DNA of 64,000 nt from JAJRXC01 sp047639555 (lineage in GTDB: Bacteria; Actinomycetota; Acidimicrobiia; Acidimicrobiales; Aldehydirespiratoraceae). Where the stretch lies: contig JBLIOE010000021.1 in the NCBI GenBank assembly GCA_047639555.1, forward strand, positions 3,575 through 67,574. The letters run 5' to 3'. Shown in pieces: positions 38,733-47,321 of the stretch. Numbering within the stretch: the stretch's first letter is position 1; every line of letters starts with the position of its first letter. The position numbers and the translations under genes are program-made. The notes under the pieces are model-generated. The model was not told the origin of the DNA. It made no database searches and worked only from the letters and a program-made list of their open reading frames with translations.

Positions 38733-40561
38733 CCCTTCCTGACCCCGACCCGGCGGCCCGCGGGCTGTTCGAACTCGATGAGTTCGATCCACCCGAGACC
38801 GAGTCGACCGATGTTGAACCTGCGACGACCCGCCCTGAGGGGCGGGTCGTCCGCGTTCTTCCCGATGTCCCCGCGATTGCTCGCGAGTTTGACTATGTGA
38901 TTCCCGCCGCCTGGGAGAAAGACGGCCGATCCGAACGTGTGGCTATCGGCTCGATGGTCCGAATCGACCTCGCGAATCGGCGCGTCGCAGGGTGGGTCAC
39001 CGCGCTTGATGTGGAGCCCACACCGGGGGTGAGGATCAGCCCGCTGCAGAAGCTCAGCGGCGTCGGGCCGAGCGCGGAGATGCTTGATCTCACGGTGTGG
39101 GGTGCCTGGCGTTGGGCGGGCCGTCGAGTGGCGCTCCTCCGGGCGGCGTCGCCGTCGCGGATGATTGCGGGAATTCCCGGACGAACATCGCGAGATCCGG
39201 TGCCCGCGGGCCCCGCTGACGTCTTCGACAATGCCTTCGAACACGCCGTGGCCGTCGTCCGCACCCCACCGGCCGACGATGGCGTCTCGCTCGCTCTGGC
39301 GGCCTGCCGACGGGGTGACAGCCTCATCATCGTGGCCGATATGTCTCGGGCCCGCCGTTTGGCCATCGCGCTGCGTCGAGCCGGTGTCACGGTTGCGCTC
39401 GGCGTCGACGACTGGGGAGTGGCGGCCGGTGGAGCCACAGTGGTCGGCACCCGCTCGGCGGCCTGGATGCCGATGCCGGAACTTGCGGCCGCTGTGGTCT
39501 TCGACGAACACGACGAATCGTTGCAAGAGGAGCGAATGCCTACATGGCACGCCCGGGAGGTGGTGCTCGAACGGGCGCGCCTTCGTGGAGTGCCCGCGGT
39601 GTTGTCCTCACCCACGCCGTCGCTTGAGGCGTTGCGAGCGGGCACCTTGCTGCGCCCGAACCGCACGGCCGAACGAGAAGGCTGGCCGATCGTCGACGTG
39701 CTCGACCGCCGAGACGACGATCCGGTGAAGGCAGGGCCGTTCGCCGAACGCTTAGGCCGACATTTGGATTCCGGCCGCGTGATCTGTGTGCTCAACCGGA
39801 AAGGCCGCTCCCGCCTGCTGGCCTGCGCCACCTGCGGCGAGCTGGTGCGCTCCGAAGATGGCACCAGCGCAATGATCCAGATCGACGAACGGCTTCAAAC
39901 AAGCGACGGCCGCGAGTCCCGGCCGGCTGTCTGTGCCCATTGCGGTTCCGTATCGCTGAAAAACCTTCGGGCCGGTGTCACCCGAGCCCGAGAAGAGTTG
40001 GAAGCCTTCGTGGGCGAACCCGTCGACGAAATCACCGCGGCCGACGACGACACGCCGACGACTCGCGTCGTGATTGGTACCGAGGCCGTCCTGTATCGAG
40101 TTGATTCGGCCGACGTCGTCGTCTTCCTTGATCTCGACCAGGAGCTCCTCGCGCCCCGGCAACGGGCGGCCGAGCAAGCCTTCGCGCTTGTCTCGCGGGC
40201 GGCGCGACTGCTCGGTGGCCGAGCATCAGGTGGCCGACTAATTCTGCAGACGCGACAGCCCGACCACGAAGTTGTCCAAGCAGCTGTGCGTAGCGACCCG
40301 GCCATCGTTGCCGTCGCCGAACGCGACCGTCGGAAGGCGCTCGGCACGCCGCCCTATGGGGCCCAGGTGCTCGTCACGGGCGCCGGTGCCCCCGAGTTCA
40401 TCGAGGCGTTCGGCTCACCCGAGGGAGTGCGGGTGCGAGGTCCGCTTGACGAACAATGGTTACTGCGGGCCGATCATCACGAGCCGATCCTTGAAGCGCT
40501 CGCCGCAACACCACGACCAGCGGCCCGCCTGCGGGTTGAGGTCGACCCCCTGCGAGTATGA
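38729..40561 (+). CDS. priA: Primosomal protein PriA, helicase motifs degenerate
   Basis: A 610-residue PriA (replication restart). The conserved N-terminal VVRVLPDVPAIAREFDYVIP lies upstream of the first canonical in-frame start (GTG 38897), so translation must begin earlier; CTG 38729, in a CTGA overlap with the metK stop, is the best candidate, with CTG 38765 second. Walker A is gone (RTPPADDGVSLALA near 178-191), Walker B reads FDEHDESL, and only two CxxC pairs remain (Cys366/369 and 402/405) of the usual two zinc sites. Actinobacterial PriA proteins are known to lack ATPase residues, so it is likely a DNA-binding loader, not a helicase. Confidence 0.85.
38824..38851 (+). other. Perfect 12-bp hairpin at the metK-priA junction
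   Basis: GACGACCCGCCC pairs perfectly with GGGCGGGTCGTC around the loop TGAG, 92 bases after the metK stop and inside the presumed N-terminal coding region of priA. There is no U-run. It may reduce read-through or expose and hide the unusual priA start. Confidence 0.7.
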
Positions 40562-40565
40562 CCCC

Positions 40566-41105
40566 ATGCGAAGTCGCTGGATCACCCCGCTCCTGATCGT
40601 GCTCGCCGCGGTTGGCTTGTTCTTGGTGTTCACGTCCGATGACGGTGATGCGCCGCCCGCTCTCGACGCAATCACGACCGCGGAGGGGCTCGACACGCAG
40701 ATTCCCGCCGGCTGGGTGCAACGAGGCGACTTCGAGTTCGAATTTGCTCCCGCCGGCGACGAGCAGGTCTTCGATCAGTGGACCGTGGCGCGCGGCTGCC
40801 CGCTCGACGGATGTGCCGCGCTTTCTCTCGAGGAATGGCTCGACATGGCCGAATCGCTCCCGACCTTTGTGTCGGTGCGGGCCGCGGAAGCCGACTCGAT
40901 CTTCAACGTCGCGCTTCGTTGGTTTGACGATGCCCTCGTGATGACCGGGCAAACCACCGCCGCCGGTGATCTCGTGTTCGCCGCCCACTTTGGTGAGGGC
41001 GCCACGTCTTACGTCGCCTGCTCCGCTCGGTTGTCGCTGCCGTCCGATGAACGCCTCGTTGAGTCACTCATCGAGGTCTGTCGAGCCACAGCTCCGCTCG
41101 ACTAG
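40566..41105 (+). CDS. Secreted or membrane-anchored protein, function unknown
   Basis: A 179-residue protein I do not recognise. Arg-rich start, one hydrophobic helix (about 6-22, TPLLIVLAAVGLFLVFT), then a mixed domain with four Cys (CPLDGC at about 79-84, and Cys in VACSAR and EVCRATA), which suggests disulfides outside the membrane. The hydrophobic helix could be an uncleaved anchor or a signal peptide. It starts 4 bases after priA and is convergent with the minus-strand methyltransferase: both stop codons share the four bases CTAG at 41102-41105. Confidence 0.72.
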   Translation: MRSRWITPLLIVLAAVGLFLVFTSDDGDAPPALDAITTAEGLDTQIPAGWVQRGDFEFEFAPAGDEQVFDQWTVARGCPLDGCAALSLEEWLDMAESLPTFVSVRAAEADSIFNVALRWFDDALVMTGQTTAAGDLVFAAHFGEGATSYVACSARLSLPSDERLVESLIEVCRATAPLD

Positions 41106-41620
41106 GCCCAGCTGCGGCGGCGCGCCTCATAGATCGCGATGGCGGCTGCGGCAGAAACGTTGAGAGATCCGACCTTGCCGAGTTGCGGGATGAACGCGAC
41201 TTCGTCACAGGCCGCAAGGCTCACTGGGGTGACCCCGCGGTCTTCGTGGCCGATCACCAGCGCCACGTCGCCGCTCAGGTTCGCGAGGGGCAGGGGAGTG
41301 GCGCTGGACGTGAGCTCAATCGCAACCACCCGGTAGCCCTCGGCCTGCGCCGTTTTGATCGCGGTCGGGCCGTCTTCGGTTTCGGTCCATGTGAGATACC
41401 GAGCCGTGCCGAGTGCGGTCTTATTGACCTTGTCGTGGTCCGGTGCCGTGCCCGCCGCGATCCACACATGATCGACGCGCTCGGCTGCGGCGGTCCGCAC
41501 AATCGATCCGACATTGAACGGGTTCTGTACGCCATCGAGGATGAGGGCGAGACGTCCTGTGGTCTTCTTGCGCCATTCACGGTGCAGGCGTTTCATCCCG
41601 GTGCCATCGAGTTGTGTCAT
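41102..41620 (-). CDS. SpoU/TrmH family RNA 2'-O-methyltransferase
   Basis: A 172-residue SPOUT methyltransferase. LALILDGVQNPFNVGSIVRTA is motif 1, ALVIGHEDRGVTP motif 2 and IPQLGKVGSLNVSAAAAIAIYE motif 3 with the SAM knot. It lacks an N-terminal RNA-binding extension, like TrmL/TrmH types; the target (tRNA or rRNA ribose) cannot be named. Its start is shared with the stop of the preceding methyltransferase (TGATG), so the two form a two-gene unit. Met9 is an alternative start. Confidence 0.9.
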   Translation of the reverse strand: MTQLDGTGMKRLHREWRKKTTGRLALILDGVQNPFNVGSIVRTAAAERVDHVWIAAGTAPDHDKVNKTALGTARYLTWTETEDGPTAIKTAQAEGYRVVAIELTSSATPLPLANLSGDVALVIGHEDRGVTPVSLAACDEVAFIPQLGKVGSLNVSAAAAIAIYEARRRSWA

Positions 41621-42231
41621 CAGGAGTCCTTCCGAGGCTGCACCTCAAGGATGCGGAATCCGGAGCGGCTCACCAACCGCGTAGCGGAAAATCCTTGGCC
41701 AGTGAGCCACTTCGCCAGCGAGTCCGAACCCAGGTGTTTTTGTACGACAAGGTGGGCAACCCCGTCCGGCGTGAGTTGAGGAAGCCAGCGCAGCAGGAGT
41801 TCGTGCAGCGCGGCCTTCCCCACCCTGATCGGAGGGTTTGAGAATATTCGAGTGAAGCGAATGTCGGCGGGGATGTCGTCGGGGGCGGCCACGGTGACGC
41901 GATCACTCGCTTCGATGGTCGCGGCGTTCGTCGTTGTCAGATCGCGGGCGCGACTGTTGACGTCGACCGCCCACACACGCGCATCAGGCGCCCGCAGGGC
42001 GGCAACGCAGCTGATTGGCCCCCAACCGCAACCGAGGTCGAGCACCACTTCGTTGCGGCCGAGAGGCGGCGCTTCGAGCAAAAGGAACTTCGTGCCGGCA
42101 TCCAACCGCTCCGAAGAAAAGACCCCACGATCAGAAGTCAGGCTGAGCGAAACGTCGGGCAGCGAGACCTCCACCGCCGTCGGCGAAGAGGGGACTGTTG
42201 GATCGTCGTCGAAGTAGTGACCGTCGCTCAC
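41620..42231 (-). CDS. RsmC-like class I methyltransferase
   Basis: A 203-residue single-domain methyltransferase like RsmC/RlmG, which modify guanine N2 in rRNA. SAM motif I is VLDLGCGWGPIS, motif II AVDVNSRA, and the catalytic signature is SNPPIRVGK, the NPPI-type motif of this group. It lacks the N-terminal pseudodomain of E. coli RsmC. A TACCGT box 7 nt before the GTG gives a leaderless promoter that overlaps the opposite-strand box of def. Confidence 0.9.
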   Translation of the reverse strand: MSDGHYFDDDPTVPSSPTAVEVSLPDVSLSLTSDRGVFSSERLDAGTKFLLLEAPPLGRNEVVLDLGCGWGPISCVAALRAPDARVWAVDVNSRARDLTTTNAATIEASDRVTVAAPDDIPADIRFTRIFSNPPIRVGKAALHELLLRWLPQLTPDGVAHLVVQKHLGSDSLAKWLTGQGFSATRLVSRSGFRILEVQPRKDS

Positions 42232-42238
42232 GGAGGGG

Positions 42239-42244
42239 ACGGTA
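42239..42244 (-). promoter_or_regulatory. -10 box for the leaderless rsmC-like transcript
   Basis: On the minus strand, TACCGT ends 7 nt before the GTG at 42231. It shares two bases with the plus-strand -10 of def. Confidence 0.5.
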
Positions 42245-42248
42245 ACCT
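42243..42248 (+). promoter_or_regulatory. -10 box for leaderless def transcript
   Basis: TAACCT ends 6 nt before the def ATG at 42255. It overlaps the minus-strand -10 at 42239-42244, so the two promoters must compete. Confidence 0.55.
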
Positions 42249-42254
42249 GACTCC

Positions 42255-42794
42255 ATGTCCGGCTACGACATTCGCGTGATTGGTGATCCTGTTCTCCGCC
42301 AAACGGCGCGCGAGATCACTGATATTGATGACGCCCTCGTGCGCCTTGTCGACGACATGCTCGAGACGATGTATGACGCTCCGGGTATTGGTCTGGCGGC
42401 GCCGCAGGTTGGTGTGCAGAAGCGTTTGTTCGTCTGGGACGTCGGGTATGGCCCGGAGGCGATCATTAACCCCGAGATCATCGAGAGTGATGGCGAGTGG
42501 TTATTCGAAGAGGGCTGCCTCTCTGTTCCCGGATTGTCGTGGGAGATCCTGCGTCCAAAGACCATCCACATTGTTGGGCGCGATCTCGACGGAAACGAAG
42601 TCTCCTTCGAAGCCGACGAGCTTGAGTCGCGGCTGTTCCAACACGAGCTCGATCACCTCGAAGGCACGCTGCTGATCGAACGCCTCGACGAAGACACCCG
42701 CAAGGCCGCGTTGAAGACAATCCGCGACCTGCAAATGGGCCCCGATCCGCGGCCGAAGCCCTCCGGCGGCGGCGGCGGGCTGTTCCTCTCGTGA
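42255..42794 (+). CDS. def: Peptide deformylase
   Basis: A 179-residue metallo-deformylase acting on N-formyl-Met of new proteins. The three motifs are intact: GIGLAAPQVG, EEGCLSVPG and QHELDHLEG (HExxH-type). The ~15-residue C-terminal tail ends in a Gly run. Its promoter box lies 6 nt upstream. The stop overlaps fmt by GTGA, so deformylase and formyltransferase are made together. Confidence 0.96.
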   Translation: MSGYDIRVIGDPVLRQTAREITDIDDALVRLVDDMLETMYDAPGIGLAAPQVGVQKRLFVWDVGYGPEAIINPEIIESDGEWLFEEGCLSVPGLSWEILRPKTIHIVGRDLDGNEVSFEADELESRLFQHELDHLEGTLLIERLDEDTRKAALKTIRDLQMGPDPRPKPSGGGGGLFLS

Positions 42795-43672
42795 CGATTC
42801 CGCCTCCGGCGGAGATCAGCCGAATCGCCTTTCTCGGCACGCCACAACTCGCGGTTCCTCCGCTCACCGCATTGGTAGGAGCGGGATACGACATCCCGCT
42901 CGTTGTGAGTCGCCCCGACACTCGGCGCGGCCGTGGTGGGGCCCACCAGCCCTCACCGGTGAAGGCCGCGGCTGAGGCACTTGGCCTCCGGGTCACTGAC
43001 GACCTCGCTGAGTTGAATGACGTTGTGGTTGATCTCGGAGTAGTCGTGGCCTACGGCCGGATCATCCCGGCGTCGATGCTGACGACCCTCGCCATGGTCA
43101 ACATCCACTTCTCACTCCTGCCTCGTTGGCGGGGCGCCGCCCCCGTCGAGCGAGCGATTCTCGCAGGCGACGCGGAAACCGGCGTCTGCCTCATGGCGCT
43201 CGAAGAAGGACTCGACACCGGCGCGATCTATCGCTGTGATGCGGTAGCGATCGACCCCAACGAAACTCTCGATGAACTCCGCGACCGGCTTGTGGAGATC
43301 GGCGTGCAGCAACTCGTAGATGCCCTTGCCAACGGATTGGGCAATCCCGTCCCACAAGAGGGCGAACCCGTTCATGCCGCGAAGATCACCGCTGAGGAGA
43401 GACGTATCGACTGGACCGAACCAGCCATCGACATCCACCGACGAGTGCGGGTCGGCGGTGCGTGGACAACATTTCGCGAGAAGCGTTTCAAGATCCACCA
43501 AACCGTGATCACCGAAGGGTCGAGTGCCCCCGGGCAGATCGACGGACTGCGGATCGGCACCGGCCAGGGCGCGGTCGAAGTTGTCTCGGTGCAGCCGGAG
43601 GGCAAGGCCCGACAGATCGCCGGCGATTGGCGAAATGGCGCGCGGCCGCAAACCAGCGAGAGGTTCGTCTGA
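42791..43672 (+). CDS. fmt: Methionyl-tRNA formyltransferase
   Basis: A 293-residue formyltransferase for initiator Met-tRNA. The N-terminal domain begins IAFLGTPQLAVPPLTAL; the VNIHFSLLPRWRGAAPVERAI segment holds the catalytic Asn, His and formyl-THF loop, with the Asp in DTGAIY. The C-terminal OB-fold starts near residue 205. It is slightly short but complete. It is coupled to def (GTGA) and rsmB (TGATG), the classic def-fmt-rsmB run. Confidence 0.96.
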   Translation: MTIPPPAEISRIAFLGTPQLAVPPLTALVGAGYDIPLVVSRPDTRRGRGGAHQPSPVKAAAEALGLRVTDDLAELNDVVVDLGVVVAYGRIIPASMLTTLAMVNIHFSLLPRWRGAAPVERAILAGDAETGVCLMALEEGLDTGAIYRCDAVAIDPNETLDELRDRLVEIGVQQLVDALANGLGNPVPQEGEPVHAAKITAEERRIDWTEPAIDIHRRVRVGGAWTTFREKRFKIHQTVITEGSSAPGQIDGLRIGTGQGAVEVVSVQPEGKARQIAGDWRNGARPQTSERFV

Positions 43673-44808
43673 TGGCGGAGGACGACGCCCGAAGAGTGGC
43701 CATCGCCGCCATTGTGCGGATCGACGAGGGCGGGGCCTACGCCAATGTGGTGCTCCCGAAGATGCTGGCCGACACCGATCTCGAACCCCGTGACAAGGGG
43801 CTCGTTACGGAGCTTGTTTATGGCTCCACTCGCCGGAAGCGGGCCCTCGACCATGTCGTCGACCGCTATCTGGTGCAGGACCCGCCCGCGGCGGCGCGTG
43901 CGGCGTTGCGGATCGGCGCCCATCAGCTGATCGAGATGGGCACACCGGCCCACGCGGCGGTATCCGCCACGGTGTCGGCTGCGCCAAAACGCTTTCGTGG
44001 GATGGTTAACGCCGTTCTGCGTAAGGTCGCCCAGGCCCACGCCGAGGGCATCACCTACCCCTCCGAGGGTGTGCAGCTCAGCTATCCCGACTGGGTAATC
44101 AAACGGCTCCGAGAGGATCTCGGTGTCGAAGCCGCTGATAGAGCGCTCCGGCGAATGAACGAAGCCGCGGTCGTGCAAAAGCGCGACGACGGATATGTAC
44201 AAGACGAGTCCTCCCAGCGAATTGCTGCGCTCGTCCCGTCATCGGCGGGCACACGAGTGCTCGATATGTGCGCCGCGCCTGGCGGTAAGGCCACAGAGAT
44301 CGCGGGCCGAGGTGCGCACGTTGTCGCGGCCGACACGCGGCTCAGCCGGATCGGCCTGATCCGATCCAACGTCGACCGACTCGCGCTTGACGGTGTCGCG
44401 CTCCTGCAAGCCGACGGCACCGCACCACCGTTCGCCCCATCAACCTTCGACGCGGTGTTGATTGATGCGCCATGCTCAGGGCTCGGCGCGTTGCGCCGAC
44501 GGGCCGACGCCCGCTGGCGGATCTCGCCCACCGACGTCGCCGCTCTCGGCGAATTGCAGGAGCAGCTCATCAGAGCTGGTGCGCCGCTGGTGAAGCCCGG
44601 GGGCACCCTCCTCTACAGCGTCTGCACACTCACCACGCGCGAGTCGGTCGATGTGGTCGCGGCTTGTCGTGAAGAACTGGACGCGCTCGGGTTCACGCCG
44701 GTCGAAGCCGGCGGCGAAGGGTGGCGATCGTTCGGCGATGCCACCGAGGTGCTGGAGCCCGGCCCCGGACACGACGGGATGTGTCGGGCTATCTTCCAAC
44801 GCGCTTGA
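43672..44808 (+). CDS. rsmB: 16S rRNA m5C967 methyltransferase RsmB
   Basis: A 378-residue RsmB/Sun. The N-terminal NusB-like domain (about 1-130) has YANVVLPKMLADTDLEPRDKGLVTELVYGSTRRKRALD. The SAM domain has MCAAPGGKATEIA, the catalytic Cys in DAPCSGLGALRRR, and the second Cys in YSVCTLTTRES. The short length matches many actinobacterial forms. Start ATG 43672 is on the fmt stop. The next gene has a separate -10 box. Confidence 0.95.
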   Translation: MAEDDARRVAIAAIVRIDEGGAYANVVLPKMLADTDLEPRDKGLVTELVYGSTRRKRALDHVVDRYLVQDPPAAARAALRIGAHQLIEMGTPAHAAVSATVSAAPKRFRGMVNAVLRKVAQAHAEGITYPSEGVQLSYPDWVIKRLREDLGVEAADRALRRMNEAAVVQKRDDGYVQDESSQRIAALVPSSAGTRVLDMCAAPGGKATEIAGRGAHVVAADTRLSRIGLIRSNVDRLALDGVALLQADGTAPPFAPSTFDAVLIDAPCSGLGALRRRADARWRISPTDVAALGELQEQLIRAGAPLVKPGGTLLYSVCTLTTRESVDVVAACREELDALGFTPVEAGGEGWRSFGDATEVLEPGPGHDGMCRAIFQRA

Positions 44809-44818
44809 TCAGACTCGC

Positions 44819-44824
44819 TATCGT
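44819..44824 (+). promoter_or_regulatory. -10 box for leaderless mogA transcript
   Basis: TATCGT ends 6 nt before the ATG at 44831 and supports that start over in-frame codons inside rsmB. Confidence 0.5.
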
Positions 44825-44830
44825 CTGCCC

Positions 44831-45394
44831 ATGGCTCACGAGCACGCGCACGGCAGTAACGACGACGGCGCTCCGCTACTCGTCAAGATTCTGACCGTCT
44901 CCGATGGGGTCATTCACGGCTCCCGCGAAGACAAGTCGGGAGCGATTCTCGACGACCACATGACCGCGGCGGGCTGGACCGTGACCGAACGGACGGCGGT
45001 TGAGGACGGCACCGAGTCGGTCGCCGCGGCCCTCCGCTCCCTCGCGAACGGATTCCATGGGCTGATCATTACCACTGGTGGAACGGGCTTCGGGCCGCGT
45101 GACTTGACCCCCGAAGGCACTCGCTCGGTTGTCGATCGGGAAGCTCCGGGCCTGGCGGAGGCGATGCGCCTTGCCAGCCCGCTTGGTCGGCTCAGTCGTG
45201 CGGTCGCCGGCACTCTCGACACGGCACTCGTCGTCAACACCCCCGGATCATCGAAGGGTTGTGTCGAAACCATCGATGCCGTGATCGACGTGTTGCCCCA
45301 CGCTGTCCGCCTGATGGTCGACAACGCGGATCCTCACCCCAGCGCCGATGCCCCGAACATCACCGCAGCCCAAGCGGGGGACGACCACTCGTGA
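44831..45394 (+). CDS. Molybdopterin adenylyltransferase/MoaB-type protein
   Basis: A 187-residue MoaB/MogA fold protein for molybdenum cofactor insertion. VKILTVSDGVIHGSREDKSGAIL begins the fold, and the molybdopterin-binding loop is TTGGTGFGPRDLTPEGT; NTPGSSKGCVETIDAVIDVLPHAV ends it. A His-rich N terminus (HEHAHGS) could bind metal. No other moa or moe genes are present. It overlaps ribD by GTGA. Confidence 0.88.
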   Translation: MAHEHAHGSNDDGAPLLVKILTVSDGVIHGSREDKSGAILDDHMTAAGWTVTERTAVEDGTESVAAALRSLANGFHGLIITTGGTGFGPRDLTPEGTRSVVDREAPGLAEAMRLASPLGRLSRAVAGTLDTALVVNTPGSSKGCVETIDAVIDVLPHAVRLMVDNADPHPSADAPNITAAQAGDDHS

Positions 45395-46434
45395 CCGACA
45401 CATCGCCGGTGCTCGACCGCGATCGCATGATGCGGGCGATCGATGTCGCCGGTCGGGCCCGTCATCGAGCGTCGCCTAACCCGTGGGTGGGTGTCACGCT
45501 TGTTCAAGCCGATGGCAGCATCGCTTGGGGGGCAACCCAGAGTCCGGGTGGCAACCATGCCGAAGTCGAAGCTCTCAACTCCGCGACGAACACCGTCGGC
45601 TCCACCGTCTACACCACGCTCGAACCCTGCAACCACCAGGGCCGCACCGGTCCGTGCACCGAAGCGCTCATCGCGGCGGGCGTTGCGAGAGTTGTCGTGG
45701 GCATTGAGGACCCTGATCCGAAGGTCGCCGGCACGGGGATCGTCCGTCTCCGTGAGGCCGGTATTCACGTCGATGTGGGAATTGCTGCTGAAGAAGTCAC
45801 TCAACAACTGCGGCCCTATCTGCACCATCGCCGTACCGGGCGCCCATGGGTTGTCCTGAAGCTCGCCGCCACCATCGATGGCCGGGTGGCGGCGCCCGAC
45901 GGTTCTTCGCAGTGGATCACTGGCCCGGAAGCCCGGGCCGATGTCCACCGTCTCCGCGCCGAGAGCGATGCAATCCTGGTCGGAGCGGGCACCGTGCGCA
46001 CCGACAACCCTTCGCTGACGGTGCGCGACTGGCCGCCGCCGGAGCTCCGGATCGATCCCTCGGGTGTACGTGACCCCAAGCGGGTCGTGCTTGGGTCTGC
46101 CCCCGAGGGGGCCAACGTGCACCCCTGTCTGGAATTCGACGGTGAAATTCCTGATCTACTCGATCAACTCGGCGCCGACGGCGTGGTGCAGCTGATGATC
46201 GAGGGCGGTCCGAGGGTTGCCCACGCGTTCCATCACCGGCGCCTCGTGAACGAATACGTCGTCTATGTCGCCCCGGCCCTTTTTGCCGGTGGCGATGCGG
46301 CGGGGCTCTTTGCCGGCAGTGGCGCGATGTCGATCGAGGGTGTGTGGCGCGGCCGCTTCGAGGAGGTCGTGCCTTTGGGCGGCGATCTACGGATCACGAT
46401 GCTGCCTAGCGGCGCCGCCGACTCCGGGGGATAA
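45391..46434 (+). CDS. ribD: Bifunctional diaminohydroxyphosphoribosylaminopyrimidine deaminase/reductase RibD
   Basis: A 347-residue riboflavin enzyme. The deaminase zinc site is GGNHAEVEAL and TLEPCNHQGRTGPCTEALIAAGVARVV; the reductase domain starts VVLKLAATIDGRVAAPDGSSQWITGPEAR, with DAILVGAGTVRTDNPSLTVR and MIEGGPRVAHAF. GTG 45391 is chosen by homology and the GTGA overlap with mogA. Other rib genes are absent nearby, which is unusual for ribD. Confidence 0.95.
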   Translation: MTDTSPVLDRDRMMRAIDVAGRARHRASPNPWVGVTLVQADGSIAWGATQSPGGNHAEVEALNSATNTVGSTVYTTLEPCNHQGRTGPCTEALIAAGVARVVVGIEDPDPKVAGTGIVRLREAGIHVDVGIAAEEVTQQLRPYLHHRRTGRPWVVLKLAATIDGRVAAPDGSSQWITGPEARADVHRLRAESDAILVGAGTVRTDNPSLTVRDWPPPELRIDPSGVRDPKRVVLGSAPEGANVHPCLEFDGEIPDLLDQLGADGVVQLMIEGGPRVAHAFHHRRLVNEYVVYVAPALFAGGDAAGLFAGSGAMSIEGVWRGRFEEVVPLGGDLRITMLPSGAADSGG

Positions 46435-46437
46435 CCT
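46432..46437 (+). promoter_or_regulatory. -10 box for leaderless hisG transcript
   Basis: TAACCT ends 8 nt before the hisG ATG at 46446. Confidence 0.5.
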
Positions 46438-46445
46438 TCACGTCC

Positions 46446-47321
46446 ATGTTGAAGTTGGTGCTTCCCAAGGGCTCGCTCGAGAAAGCCACGATGGCGCTGT
46501 TCGAGGCGGCAGATTTGCCCGTCGAACGGTCTTCATCGGCCGCGTACAAGGCATCGATCGCCGACCCTCGGATCGACTCCGTGCGGATCTTGCGACCCCA
46601 GGAGATCCCCACATACGTCGCCGATGGGCTCTTCGATATCGGAATCACCGGGCGTGACTGGATCGAAGAGACGAGTTCCTCGGTCGAGACGCTCGGCGAG
46701 TTGAAGTATTCGAAGGCCACCGCTAATCCGGTGCGAATTGTCATGGCCGTGGCGGGAGACTCGCCGTGGCAGTCGGTCGCAGACCTACCTGCCGGCGTTC
46801 GTGTCTCGACGGAATACCCGGAGATCACCCGCCGCTTCCTGGAAGAAAACAACGTCGACGCCGATGTGCGTCTCTCCTACGGCGCCACCGAGGCGAAGGT
46901 GCCCGACATCGTCGATGTTGTGGTCGACATCACCGAGACCGGTCGAGCTTTGAATGCCGCCGGTCTGCGCATCATCGACACACTCGTCACGTCCTACACC
47001 GAACTCATCGCCAATCCGACTGCCTTCGCCGACCCCGAGAAGGCCCACGCGATGCGCCAGATCCACACCCTGTTGCAGGGTGTGCTCGATGCCCGCGGCA
47101 TGGTGCTCGTGAAGATGAACGTTTCCGCCGATGCCCTCGACGCAGTGATCGACCTGCTGCCATCGATGAAAGCGCCGACGGTCAATGAGCTGTTCCGCGG
47201 TGCCGGCTACGCCATTGAGACGGTCGTACCGAAGAACGAGATCAACATCTTGATCCCCGAACTCCGTGACGGCGGGGCGACCGACATCATCGAACTCCCG
47301 ATCTCGAAGATCGTTCCATGA
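46446..47321 (+). CDS. hisG: ATP phosphoribosyltransferase, long form
   Basis: A 291-residue HisG of the long, hexameric form with a C-terminal ACT-like regulatory domain (about 215-291, VLVKMNVSADALDAVIDLLPSMKAPTVNEL). The catalytic part has LVLPKGSLEKATMALFEAA, EIPTYVADGLFDIGITGRDW and the PRPP-binding DVVVDITETGRAL. It starts histidine synthesis and should be feedback inhibited by histidine. No other his genes lie here. It shares ATGA with the small gene that follows. Confidence 0.95.
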   Translation: MLKLVLPKGSLEKATMALFEAADLPVERSSSAAYKASIADPRIDSVRILRPQEIPTYVADGLFDIGITGRDWIEETSSSVETLGELKYSKATANPVRIVMAVAGDSPWQSVADLPAGVRVSTEYPEITRRFLEENNVDADVRLSYGATEAKVPDIVDVVVDITETGRALNAAGLRIIDTLVTSYTELIANPTAFADPEKAHAMRQIHTLLQGVLDARGMVLVKMNVSADALDAVIDLLPSMKAPTVNELFRGAGYAIETVVPKNEINILIPELRDGGATDIIELPISKIVP

